Source: Chitinophaga rhizosphaerae (GTDB lineage: Bacteria > Bacteroidota > Bacteroidia > Chitinophagales > Chitinophagaceae). From it: 64,000 nucleotides of DNA. Both the position numbers and the translations under genes were made by a program. Shown in pieces: positions 17,278-26,418 of the stretch. The notes under the pieces were generated by a model. It saw only the letters and a list, made by a program, of their open reading frames with translations, made no database searches and was not told the origin of the DNA. The DNA is taken from positions 1 through 64,000 of the forward strand of contig NZ_RXLO01000015.1 in NCBI RefSeq assembly GCF_003958645.1, given 5' to 3'. Every line of letters begins with the position of its first letter. The stretch's first letter is position 1.

Positions 17278-18288
17278 TTAAGGGCAACCGCATGCCGAAT
17301 GCAATAATTCCACGATCGTTTCCGGCTCGTCGGACAACACCCGCCGCGGCCATTTTTTAGCCTCGAGTTGATCGAGGACGAGGAACATGGCCAGCCCTTC
17401 TTCCTGCGACCATTGATTCCGCTTCCGCCGCATCCCTTCCACGGCGTTGTCGTATGTGAAACCTCCGCCAGACGGATGTTGCAGCCAATAAAGCCCCGAA
17501 AATTGCCCCAATCCTTCCATCGTCAGGAAAATATCGTCCAGCTCCCGTAAAATCTGTTTGTCGCCGGTGAAATAACGCGCCTGCCGCTCGTGCAGCATCC
17601 GCAACGCCTCGCAGGTCAGTTTTTTCTTCGCCTGTTTATCGGCGTGAAATGCAGCCTGGTAAAACAGGCCGGTTTCCTTTCGCCAGCTTTCGGCATACGC
17701 GCTGTCTTTGGAAAACGTATGCTGTACGATATCGTCTGACAGCGGCGGATCTTTGAACGGATGTTTTTGCTCGATGGCGGTTACCGTAGCGCCCATTCCC
17801 CGCTGCTGGCGGGTGTGCGCGAATTCGTGGAGGAACACGGCGGTGACGAGCTTGTCCAGCCCGAGCTCCTTGCTTTGTACGCCGGCTTTTTCCCAGAAAC
17901 CGGGAACGGCCATCACGAAGAACGGGTGACCGGCAGGATCCGCCGCGGCGAAAGACATGAGGCCCAGCGGGACCGATTGTCCATCGGGGATGCGCAACGT
18001 TCCGCCATGCGTGCCGGTATACCATTCCAGCGTTTTGCCGCCGGGGCCGGGGCAGTTGAAACGCTTGTCTGTAGCGGCTACCGGGGCAGTCGAATAATAC
18101 GCGGAATCGTCGTACAGGAAAATGACGGGCGTTGTGGGAGATGTGCCGAATTTAGTTCCGCAAACGAAGTCCCACGCCGAGAACCAGGCCGGCACACCGT
18201 TCATGCCGGGCGGAATGGATTGTGAGGTGGCGGATAGTGTGCTGCAGAAGACGAGCAGGAAAGAAATAGCCAGGTTGCGCATAAGCAT
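17278..18288 (-). CDS. Secreted HExxH protein, putative metallopeptidase
   Basis: From ATG at 18288 the product has 336 residues and a signal peptide (MLMRNLAISFLLVFC to SATSQ). The frame is open to 18339, but that part is not signal-like. HEFAH (154-158) is a zincin-type motif followed by TRQQRGMG, and the surrounding VTAVFLHEFAHT helix fits a metallopeptidase active site. A third zinc ligand cannot be assigned; Glu or His residues around 180-200 are candidates. The family is not one I can name. It could be a periplasmic zinc protease or an inactive relative. The C-terminus ends CGCP. Confidence 0.65.
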   Translation of the reverse strand: MLMRNLAISFLLVFCSTLSATSQSIPPGMNGVPAWFSAWDFVCGTKFGTSPTTPVIFLYDDSAYYSTAPVAATDKRFNCPGPGGKTLEWYTGTHGGTLRIPDGQSVPLGLMSFAAADPAGHPFFVMAVPGFWEKAGVQSKELGLDKLVTAVFLHEFAHTRQQRGMGATVTAIEQKHPFKDPPLSDDIVQHTFSKDSAYAESWRKETGLFYQAAFHADKQAKKKLTCEALRMLHERQARYFTGDKQILRELDDIFLTMEGLGQFSGLYWLQHPSGGGFTYDNAVEGMRRKRNQWSQEEGLAMFLVLDQLEAKKWPRRVLSDEPETIVELLHSACGCP

Positions 18289-18557
18289 ATGAGCGATTGG
18301 CGGCAGGTGAACTGGCGGTAAAATTAGGGATGCTGCCATATACGTTCATAGAAGTTGAGCATAATTATCCTTAAATTTACTGAAATTCCGGAATTCCCCG
18401 CAGCTGAGCTTTTAAGTCAATTCTTTAGACCCGGAAGTCAAGTCCCGACGCCTGTTTGTAGTTAATTTCGCATTTGTCAACATCACCCCAAATCATACAC
18501 ATTTAATAAACCCCAATCGTGGCGACACGAATTTTTTCATGTTAAAATCCAATCAAA

Positions 18558-19373
18558 ATGAATCCAAACAAAGCGTTATGGGAGAAAGGCGATTTCACCA
18601 AAATTGCGGAGAGCATGCGCGAAAGCGGTGCGGCGCTCGTATCCCGGCTGGGTGTTTCCCCGGGCATGAAGGTGCTGGACCTGGGTTGTGGCGACGGTAC
18701 CACGGCCATTCCCGAAGCGAAGCTGGGCGCGGAGGTGCTCGGTGTTGATATCGCCAGCAACCTGGTGGCGGCCGGAAAGCGGCGTGCCGAGGCGGAGAAG
18801 CTCGCCAACATTGAGTTCCGTGAAGGCGATGCCTCCAACCTGGAGGGCATCGGCGATCAGCAGTTCGACCTGGCCGTGAGCATTTTCGGTGCCATGTTCG
18901 CGCCAAAACCGCAAGATGTGGCCAGCGAACTGGTGCGCGTGACCCGGCCCGGCGGCCGCATCGTCATGGGCAACTGGATCCCGGGAGATCCGACGCTGGT
19001 GGCGCAGATACTGAAGATCAGTTCCGCCTACACACCGCCGCCGCCCGAGGGTTTCGTGAGCCCGATGCTCTGGGGCGTGGAAGACCACGTGACACAGCGT
19101 TTCGTGAACGCCGGCGTGTCGAAGGACGATATTTCCTTCGAAAGGGAAACCTTCCATTTCGGGATCGATTGTTCGCCCACCGAATTCCTCGGCCGCTTCC
19201 GCCAGTTTTACGGCCCTACCATGAATGCCTACGAAGCCGCGGAGAAGAACGGGAAAGCGGCCGAATTGCAGCAGGAGCTGGAAACCTTGTTCAATGACAG
19301 GAATGAAAGCGGCACCGCCGGCACCACGCTGATCCCTGCTACGTTTTTGAAAGTGACCGTTTACCGCAGATAG
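18558..19373 (+). CDS. Class I SAM-dependent methyltransferase
   Basis: This 271-residue cytoplasmic protein has motif I VLDLGCGDGTT (39-49), an acidic post-I VLGVDIA, FREGDASNL before motif II, and VTRPGGRIVMGNW for motif III. It resembles UbiE-like small-molecule methyltransferases. The C-terminal part (about 180-271) is helical and probably shapes the substrate pocket. The substrate is unknown and the gene is alone, ending before a terminator at 19439. Confidence 0.88.
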   Translation: MNPNKALWEKGDFTKIAESMRESGAALVSRLGVSPGMKVLDLGCGDGTTAIPEAKLGAEVLGVDIASNLVAAGKRRAEAEKLANIEFREGDASNLEGIGDQQFDLAVSIFGAMFAPKPQDVASELVRVTRPGGRIVMGNWIPGDPTLVAQILKISSAYTPPPPEGFVSPMLWGVEDHVTQRFVNAGVSKDDISFERETFHFGIDCSPTEFLGRFRQFYGPTMNAYEAAEKNGKAAELQQELETLFNDRNESGTAGTTLIPATFLKVTVYRR

Positions 19374-19438
19374 TATTTTTTCGTGGCTCTTTCCGCAATC
19401 CCTGATCGAATTTGGGAACGATCCCGCATGTTGTGCAT

Positions 19439-19466
19439 AGCCCCGGTTTTTTGCCGGGGCTTTTAT
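19439..19466 (+). terminator. Intrinsic terminator after the methyltransferase gene
   Basis: AGCCCCGG and CCGGGGCT form an eight-base GC stem around a T-rich loop, followed by TTTTAT on the plus strand, 66 bases after the methyltransferase stop. Confidence 0.8.
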
Positions 19467-19535
19467 AATTTGTGGCTTCGGAATTTTTACTAATTTTATT
19501 TCCACAGTTTATCAGCCAATTTCTTTTTTCCGGTC

Positions 19536-20132
19536 ATGCACGAAATTCCACATCCTGATAGCGAAATGCTGCGCCTTCTCGCCCGTGGCGACGAAGAGGC
19601 GTTCCGTACGCTGTTCGACCGGTATTGGGATGCCGTTTATTCCACCTCGCTGGCCCTCACAAAATCTGCTTCCATCGCGGAAGACATTGCGCAGGACGTA
19701 TTCACCATTCTGTGGGAAAAGCGGGCGGAGCTGGAGGAAGTGGCGCGGCTGGAAGGGTATCTTTTCATCACAGCCCGCAACCTCATCTACACCCGTTTCC
19801 GTAAACTCGCATCGGGCGATGCCTACCGGCGATACGTGCTCCAGTTCCTTCACGAAGGTGGCGGGCAGCAGGCCGATCATGCAGCGGAATTCCGGGAACT
19901 GGAACAATGCGTGCTGACCGCTATCCGGCAACTGCCGCCGCAACAGCAGCGGGCGTTCACCCTCAGCCGGTTCGAAGGGATGCGGCACGAAGAGATCGCC
20001 ACCACCATGGGCGTTTCACGGATTACCATTAAAAGTTATATCGTACAGGCCATCGCCACGCTGCGGAAAGCCCTTTCCAACCATCCCTCCGGAGCTATGA
20101 GCGCGCTTTGGGCGCTGATTTTACTTTCCTGA
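19536..20132 (+). CDS. ECF sigma factor of SusCD locus 1
   Basis: This 198-residue protein is a group IV sigma-70 factor. Region 2 is at about 20-85 (FRTLFDRYWDAVY, then AEDIAQDVFTILWE) and region 4 at about 130-180 (QLPPQQQRAFTLSRFEGMRHEEIATTMGVSRITIKSY). It is followed by a FecR-type anti-sigma factor and SusC/SusD genes, the usual cell-surface-signalling arrangement of Bacteroidota. The C-terminus ends in a hydrophobic tail (ALWALILLS), which is common in this clade. Confidence 0.92.
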   Translation: MHEIPHPDSEMLRLLARGDEEAFRTLFDRYWDAVYSTSLALTKSASIAEDIAQDVFTILWEKRAELEEVARLEGYLFITARNLIYTRFRKLASGDAYRRYVLQFLHEGGGQQADHAAEFRELEQCVLTAIRQLPPQQQRAFTLSRFEGMRHEEIATTMGVSRITIKSYIVQAIATLRKALSNHPSGAMSALWALILLS

Positions 20133-20222
20133 AAAATTTTTTTCGATTCCGGCACCTCCCTTTCGCGGAGCTGTGCGTCTTTACCATACGAACCGGCCCC
20201 GCCGGCAACCCGATCGCACGTT

Positions 20223-21386
20223 ATGGACCAACAGACATTTTCCAACTTACTCAAACGTTACCTGAACGAAGAACTGAGCCAGGAAGAAGCCTCCCGGCTG
20301 CTGGACTCGCTCGGCGATCCGGACATGCGCCGGCAATGGGAGCAGGCCGTGGGCGGCATGCTGCGCGACAAATCGGCGCACGGCCAGGCAGACCCCGCGC
20401 GGATGGACGCCATCCGCCACCGGATACTTTCCGGCGCCGGCAAACCCGTTCGGCAGCCAGCCATCGTCCGGAAAATGCGTCCCGTCTGGGCTGCGGCAGC
20501 CGTACTGGCGATCGCCGCCGTCGCGTTTTTCTGGATGCGTACATCCGGTCCCAAACCCCTTGTGGCGGCCGCGGAGGCCCAACTGCAGGTGGTCCCGGGC
20601 GGCAACAAGGCGGTTTTGTACCTCGCAGGCGGCCAGGCCATCACGCTGGATACGGCAGGCAACGGCGCCATCGCCAGCCAGGGCGATGTGCAGGTCATCA
20701 AGCTGGACAGCGGGCAACTGGCCTACCAGGGCGCCGGCGCGCAGGGAGAAGTGGCCTACAACACGCTGGCCACGCCCCGCGGCGGACAATTCCGCATCAT
20801 CCTGCCCGATGGCTCGTCCGTTTGGCTGAATGCCGCATCGTCCCTACGGTTCCCGACGGCTTTCAACGGCAAGGAACGCGTGGTGGAACTTCGCGGCGAG
20901 GCGTATTTCGAGATCGCGAAGAATGTGCAGCAGCCGTTCCGCGTGCAGGTGAAAGACATGACGGTACAGGTGCTCGGCACGCATTTCAACGTGATGGCGT
21001 ATGAAGACGAAGCCACCGTGCGCACCACCTTGCTCGAAGGCGCCGTGAAGGTGGGCCAGGGCGGCCATTCGCTGGACATGCGCCCCGGCCAGCAGGTAAC
21101 TGCCCATCCCGCCGGGAACATGAGCATCCAGGACGGGGTGGATGTGGAGGAAGCCGTGGCCTGGAAGAACGGGTATTTCCATTTCAACCACGAATCGCTG
21201 CCCGGCGTCATGCGCCAGGTAGGGCGGTGGTACGATGCGGAGATCTCCTACGAAGGCGCTGTTCCCGACCGTGAATTCGGTGGTAAGATAGCGCGGAGCA
21301 GCAGTGTGAAAGACGTATTGAAAATCCTGGAGCTTAGCGGCATCCGGTTCAGAATAGAAGGGAAAAAGATCATCGTTATACCATAA
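20223..21386 (+). CDS. FecR-type anti-sigma factor of locus 1
   Basis: The 387-residue protein has a short cytoplasmic N-terminal part that should bind the sigma factor (about 1-85), one membrane helix (about 87-104) and a periplasmic FecR domain (about 160-260; VAYNTLATPRGGQFRI to LRGEAYFEIAK), followed by a C-terminal DUF4974-like domain (about 315-387). In FecR systems the periplasmic part senses the N-terminal signalling domain of the SusC-type transporter, and that SusC follows here with an STN domain. It starts 90 bases after the sigma gene. Confidence 0.92.
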   Translation: MDQQTFSNLLKRYLNEELSQEEASRLLDSLGDPDMRRQWEQAVGGMLRDKSAHGQADPARMDAIRHRILSGAGKPVRQPAIVRKMRPVWAAAAVLAIAAVAFFWMRTSGPKPLVAAAEAQLQVVPGGNKAVLYLAGGQAITLDTAGNGAIASQGDVQVIKLDSGQLAYQGAGAQGEVAYNTLATPRGGQFRIILPDGSSVWLNAASSLRFPTAFNGKERVVELRGEAYFEIAKNVQQPFRVQVKDMTVQVLGTHFNVMAYEDEATVRTTLLEGAVKVGQGGHSLDMRPGQQVTAHPAGNMSIQDGVDVEEAVAWKNGYFHFNHESLPGVMRQVGRWYDAEISYEGAVPDREFGGKIARSSSVKDVLKILELSGIRFRIEGKKIIVIP

Positions 21387-21600
21387 TCATCTATCATCAT
21401 TCCACCGTCATAATCGTTATGAAGAAAAAACCGACATAATCTCTCCGTAAACGGTTTCGCCCATAAAAAAAACCGGACCCGATGGCAGTCGGACCCGGCA
21501 AGGATGTAAGGGCAAACCATGACAAATGGATTTCCACGGTATTCCACGTTCCTGGCCTTTCAGCCAGGCGGGACTTTTATTACCCTAACAAACCAAAATT

Positions 21601-24600
21601 ATGCAAATTAGTGCTATTTGTACGCGGTATTTTACGCGGCGATGGATTTACAAAACGCTGTTGTGTATGAAGTTTTCCGCCATTTTGCTATTCGCTGCGT
21701 GCCTGCAGGTGAGCGCAAAAAGCCTGGCGCAGCAGGTCTCGCTTTCGGAAAAGAACGCCTCTCTCGAAAAACTCTTCCGGACGATCGAAAAACAAACAGG
21801 CTACGTATTTTTTTATGATCATCTGCTGATCGACAAAGCGCCGCGCATCAACGTGAAGGCGAACAACCTTCCGCTGGAAGAAGCCGTGGAACTGGTGCTC
21901 AAAGGCCAGCCGCTTTCCTATTCGATCATCGGGAAAAATATCGTTATCAAGGAACAGCGGACCGTTTTCTCCCCTTTGTCTCCCGTAAAAGTATTCGTCC
22001 AGGATACGATGCTCAATATCACCGGCCGCGTGCTCGACGTCGAAGGCTCGCCGCTCCCCGGTGCCACGGTGGCCGTAAAAGGCAGCGGTTCCCAGGGTAC
22101 GGTGACCGACGCCGAAGGCTATTTCAAACTGCGCGTGGCGCGGGGAACGGTGATCGAAGTCACCTACATCGGGTTTAAAAGCGCCGAGAAAACCGCACTG
22201 ATCGGGCAACCCATGCAGTTTACGCTCACGGCACAGGCCGCCAGTGCAGACGAGTTCGTGGTAGTGGGGTACGGCACCGTCCGGAAAAGCGACCTCACCG
22301 GTTCCCTCAGCCAGGTGAAATCCAAAGAGATCAATGCATTCCCGTCCACCAACATCATGCAAGCCCTTAACGGCCGTGCGGCCGGTGTTCGCGTGATCCA
22401 GAACGGCGGCTCCCCGGGCGGCGGGGTTTCCGTCCGCATCCGCGGCACCAACTCCATCCTCGGCGGCAACGAACCGCTGTATGTGATCGACGGTTTCCCG
22501 TACGACGGCAATCCTACTTTCCTGCAAAATGCGGATATCGAGTCGATGGAAATCCTCAAAGACGCCTCTTCCACCGCCATCTACGGATCGCGCGGCGCCA
22601 ATGGCGTGGTGATGATCACCACCAAAGGCGGCCGGAAAGGCGAACGGACGAAAGTAGACATCGACGCGGGATACACCTGGCAGTTCGTTTCCAAAAAAAT
22701 GGACCTCATGAACGCCCGCGAATATGCGCTCCTGTATAACGAACAGGCCCGCAACGACGGTGTGGCGGAGTATTTCACGCAAGCGCATATCGACAGCCTG
22801 AGCAAAAATCCCGGTACCGACTGGCAGGACATCGTGCTGCGCACGGCGCCGATCTACAATTTCAGCGCCACCGTCAACGGCGGAACGGATAAAACACGCT
22901 TCTCACTCTCCGGCTCCGCTTTCCTGCAGGACGGGATCGTGAAAACGAGCGACTATAAACGATATAACCTCCGCGGTAACATCGAGCACGATATCAGCAA
23001 GGTTTTCAGCGTATCTGTCAACACGATCCTTACCCGCCTCAACAGCGCCCGCCAGAATTCCGGGCTCGGCAACCGCGGGAGCGACCTGATCTCGGGGATG
23101 CTCATGGCGCCGCCTTCGCTTTCGCCCTATTTGCCGGACGGCAGCTACCGCCGCCTGAACACGGCGTATCCCTTTATCTCGAACGTAATTATCAATCCGC
23201 TCGTTTTCATCAATGAACGGACAGACAAAATTCAGGGCGATCGCGTGCTGGCCAATGCGGCGCTGACCATCAAGCCGATGAAAGGCCTTTCCATCCGCAT
23301 TTCCGGCGGTATAGACAATCTGAACGACCGGACAGACCAGTTCCAGAACATCGAGCCTACTACGAACAACGTCGGCAATGCGGCGGTGTATACTTCGCAA
23401 TACACGAGCCTGCTGAACGAGAACGTGGCTACGTATACCAATACTTTCGGCGATCATTCCATCACGGCCATGGCGGGTTTCACTTACCAGGACAAGGTTT
23501 CGACGAGCATGAACGGCTCCGGGACGGGTTTCCTTTCCAATGTGGTGAACACGGGGAACCTGCAGGGCGCCCTCACACCGGGGATCCCTTCTTCCGGCTA
23601 CGCGAAATGGGCGCTGCTGTCGTATCTCGGCCGGGTGAACTATTCCTTCCAGGATAAATATCTGGTGACGGCGAGCATCCGGAGAGACGGTTCTTCCCGT
23701 TATTCCGACGGGCAGCAGTGGGAGAATTTCCCGTCGGCCGCCATCGCCTGGAAGGCTTCCAACGAACCGTTCCTGAAACGTTCCAAAGTTGTTTCCGACC
23801 TGAAGGTGCGCGCCAGCTGGGGATTGTCGGGCAACCCGTCTATCGGGCCATACTCCACGCTTCGCCAGCTCGGATCGCTCAATACCATTTTCGGTGATCA
23901 GCTGGGGATCGGATTTGCACCGGGAGCCACGCTGCCGGGGGATCTCCGCTGGGAAGTAACGCGCCAGGCGGACCTGGGCGTTGATGCGGCGTTCCTGAAA
24001 AATAACCTGCGCTTCACCTTCGACGTGTATCACAAAAAGACCCGCGACCTGCTCAACAACGTGAAACTGCCCGTTTCGATGGGCTATGCTACCACCGTGC
24101 AGAACGTAGGCGAGATCGAGAACAGGGGTTTCGAGATCGGCGTGGAAGCGAACCTGTTCCAGGCGCGCGAAGTGTCGTGGAACCTCAGCGCCAACCTCGG
24201 GCTGAACCGGAACAAGGTGCTGAAACTGTATAACGGACAGGATATCAACGGCGGAACATTCTACACCGGTTCCGTACAGGATTTCATCAACATTTTACGC
24301 GAAGGCAAGCCCCTGGGCGTGTTTTACGGGTATAAGGAAATCGGGTACACGGAAACGGGGAACCTTAAGTACGAAGACATCAACAAAGACGGGATGATCA
24401 ACGCGGCCGACAAAACCTTCATCGGCGATCCCAACCCGGATTTCATCTACGGCCTCAATTCCGTGACTTCGTATAAAGGGTTCGAGCTGACGGTTTTCAT
24501 CCAGGGCTCGCAGGGCAATGACCTGTTCAACCTGAACCGCGTTGGCGCGCTGGACCTCGGTATGGGCCTCAACCTGCCCCGCGAAGTGTTCGACAACCAT

Positions 24601-24930
24601 TGGACGCCGCAGCACACCAACGCCAAATATCCCCGCATTACGCGGACGCTGACGGCGAACATGTCGTCCAGGTTCGTGGAAGACGGATCGTACCTGCGTT
24701 TCCGCAACATACAGCTGGCGTATAACCTGCCTGTTTCCAACATGGCGAAATGGTTCCGTTCCGCACAGGTGTACGTGAGCGGGCAAAACCTCATCACGTT
24801 CACGAAATATTCCTGGTACGATCCGGAAGTGAACGCCTACGGCGGCTCCAATTCCATCTCGCAAGGTATCGACTATTCCATCTACCCGATGAGCAAATCG
24901 GTGACGGTGGGCATCCGCTGCGGGTTCTGA
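21601..24930 (+). CDS. SusC/RagA-type TonB-dependent transporter with STN domain, locus 1
   Basis: This 1109-residue outer-membrane protein has a signal region (to about 44, SLAQQ), an STN signalling domain (about 48-118), a carboxypeptidase-regulatory-like domain (about 137-210; ITGRVLDVEGSPLPGATVAVKG), a TonB plug (about 215-330; VVGYGTVRKSDLTGS, YVIDGFP) and a 22-strand barrel to the end. The STN domain marks it as the sensor for the FecR/sigma pair upstream. A 214-base leader separates it from FecR. It imports a substrate captured by the SusD lipoprotein; which one is unknown, and no glycoside hydrolase is adjacent. Confidence 0.94.
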   Translation: MQISAICTRYFTRRWIYKTLLCMKFSAILLFAACLQVSAKSLAQQVSLSEKNASLEKLFRTIEKQTGYVFFYDHLLIDKAPRINVKANNLPLEEAVELVLKGQPLSYSIIGKNIVIKEQRTVFSPLSPVKVFVQDTMLNITGRVLDVEGSPLPGATVAVKGSGSQGTVTDAEGYFKLRVARGTVIEVTYIGFKSAEKTALIGQPMQFTLTAQAASADEFVVVGYGTVRKSDLTGSLSQVKSKEINAFPSTNIMQALNGRAAGVRVIQNGGSPGGGVSVRIRGTNSILGGNEPLYVIDGFPYDGNPTFLQNADIESMEILKDASSTAIYGSRGANGVVMITTKGGRKGERTKVDIDAGYTWQFVSKKMDLMNAREYALLYNEQARNDGVAEYFTQAHIDSLSKNPGTDWQDIVLRTAPIYNFSATVNGGTDKTRFSLSGSAFLQDGIVKTSDYKRYNLRGNIEHDISKVFSVSVNTILTRLNSARQNSGLGNRGSDLISGMLMAPPSLSPYLPDGSYRRLNTAYPFISNVIINPLVFINERTDKIQGDRVLANAALTIKPMKGLSIRISGGIDNLNDRTDQFQNIEPTTNNVGNAAVYTSQYTSLLNENVATYTNTFGDHSITAMAGFTYQDKVSTSMNGSGTGFLSNVVNTGNLQGALTPGIPSSGYAKWALLSYLGRVNYSFQDKYLVTASIRRDGSSRYSDGQQWENFPSAAIAWKASNEPFLKRSKVVSDLKVRASWGLSGNPSIGPYSTLRQLGSLNTIFGDQLGIGFAPGATLPGDLRWEVTRQADLGVDAAFLKNNLRFTFDVYHKKTRDLLNNVKLPVSMGYATTVQNVGEIENRGFEIGVEANLFQAREVSWNLSANLGLNRNKVLKLYNGQDINGGTFYTGSVQDFINILREGKPLGVFYGYKEIGYTETGNLKYEDINKDGMINAADKTFIGDPNPDFIYGLNSVTSYKGFELTVFIQGSQGNDLFNLNRVGALDLGMGLNLPREVFDNHWTPQHTNAKYPRITRTLTANMSSRFVEDGSYLRFRNIQLAYNLPVSNMAKWFRSAQVYVSGQNLITFTKYSWYDPEVNAYGGSNSISQGIDYSIYPMSKSVTVGIRCGF

Positions 24931-24957
24931 TCATTTTTCATCTTCCAATCCTCCATT

Positions 24958-26403
24958 ATGAAACAAATTGCAATACTGATATTAACGATGCTGGTGATGG
25001 CGGGCTGTACCGGCGCGCTCGAGGAAAAACCGCGGTCCATCGCAGCGGAACTGTTCTATAATACGCCGGCAGAAGTGGAAGCGGGCCTCAACGCCATTTA
25101 CGTGCCCATCCGCCGCGGCAGCACGCTCGGCGCATTGTATGAATGCCAGCACGAGATTTACACCGAATACATGTACGGCCGCGGCAGCCACGCGCCGCTG
25201 AACGATTTCACGGGGCTCGATCAAACCAATGTGACCCGCGTGGGCGATATGTGGGCCGCGTTTTACGAATCCATCCGCAATGCGAACATCGTAATCGAAA
25301 GGGCGCCGCTGGGGAAGAAGTTGTCGCCAGCGCAGGTGGATATGTACCTGGCAGAAGCGAAATTCCTGCGTGCGCTCAACTATTTCTACCTCGTCCGCAA
25401 CTGGGGCGGCGTACCGGTCCGCGATGAAAAGAACATGAACGACCGGGAGCTGGCGCGCAACTCGGAGGAGCAGGTGTATGCATTCATCCTGGCAGACCTG
25501 GAATGGGCGGAACCGAAATTGCCGGATAACCCGCGGCTGAGCGGCGCGCCGTCGAAATCTTCGGCCAGGGCGCTGCTGGCAGATGTGTACATGAACCTGC
25601 ACCAGTACGATAAAGCGCGCGACATGGCGGGCGCCATCATCGCTTCCGGGAAATTCAGCCTCGTGAAAGTGGATGTCGCGGAAGATTTCGAGAAAGTTTT
25701 CGGTGCAGATATATCCACATCCCCGGAAGAGATATTTTACCTGAAATATGCGCGGGTGCCCAATGGACAAGGGTTTTCGTATCCCATGTACTGCCATTAC
25801 CCCAATTCCGGGTTTTATCCGCCGGGAGGATATTATACTTTTTACAGCGATACGGAACAAAATCCTTTCATCAAAAGCTGGGATAAGAACGATCTGCGCT
25901 ATACATTTAACTGGTACCCGCAAACGTTCGGCCTCGGGTCTACCACCATCCTCCTGAAAAAGTTCAAGGACAAACAGGCGGTTTCGGCCGGGGGGAACGA
26001 TTATCCGATGTACCGTTATGCCGACATCCTGCTGTTTTATGCGGAATGCGTGGCGCAGGCGGGTGCGCCGAATGCCGACGCGATGGAGAAACTGAATATG
26101 GTGCGCCGCAGGGCTTACGGAAAAAATCCCCTGACGGCCGATCCGGCGGTAGATTTCAAACTGGCCGATTACAGCGGCAAGCAGGCGTTCATCGACCTGG
26201 TAGTGCGCGAACGCGGGTATGAAAATTGCGGGGAGTCGAAGCGGTGGCTCGATCTGAAGCGCCTCGGCATCGCCAAACAGGCCATCCTGGCCGGGAAAGG
26301 AAAGACAATGGCCGACAGGCACCTGCTCTGGCCGATCCCGGTGATAGAAACGAATTATAACAAAGCCATAGATCCCGTGAAGGATCAGAATCCCGGTTAC
26401 TAA
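24958..26403 (+). CDS. SusD/RagB-type substrate-binding lipoprotein, locus 1
   Basis: This 481-residue protein has a lipoprotein signal with VMAGC (Cys17) and the SusD helical repeat scaffold: AEAKFLRALNYFYLVRNWGGVPV at about 127-150 is the classic central signature, and YRYADILLFYAECVAQAG and ERGYENCGESKRWLDLKRLG are the C-terminal SusD motifs. It would form the surface lid of the SusC transporter 27 bases upstream. Ligand unknown. Confidence 0.93.
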   Translation: MKQIAILILTMLVMAGCTGALEEKPRSIAAELFYNTPAEVEAGLNAIYVPIRRGSTLGALYECQHEIYTEYMYGRGSHAPLNDFTGLDQTNVTRVGDMWAAFYESIRNANIVIERAPLGKKLSPAQVDMYLAEAKFLRALNYFYLVRNWGGVPVRDEKNMNDRELARNSEEQVYAFILADLEWAEPKLPDNPRLSGAPSKSSARALLADVYMNLHQYDKARDMAGAIIASGKFSLVKVDVAEDFEKVFGADISTSPEEIFYLKYARVPNGQGFSYPMYCHYPNSGFYPPGGYYTFYSDTEQNPFIKSWDKNDLRYTFNWYPQTFGLGSTTILLKKFKDKQAVSAGGNDYPMYRYADILLFYAECVAQAGAPNADAMEKLNMVRRRAYGKNPLTADPAVDFKLADYSGKQAFIDLVVRERGYENCGESKRWLDLKRLGIAKQAILAGKGKTMADRHLLWPIPVIETNYNKAIDPVKDQNPGY

Positions 26404-26418
26404 TCCAATTGAAAAAAG

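Noticed and set aside
22903..24033. A 376-codon minus-strand frame inside the SusC gene of locus 1
   Set aside because: Arg- and Gln-rich with no recognisable domain; the SusC frame is intact on the plus strand.
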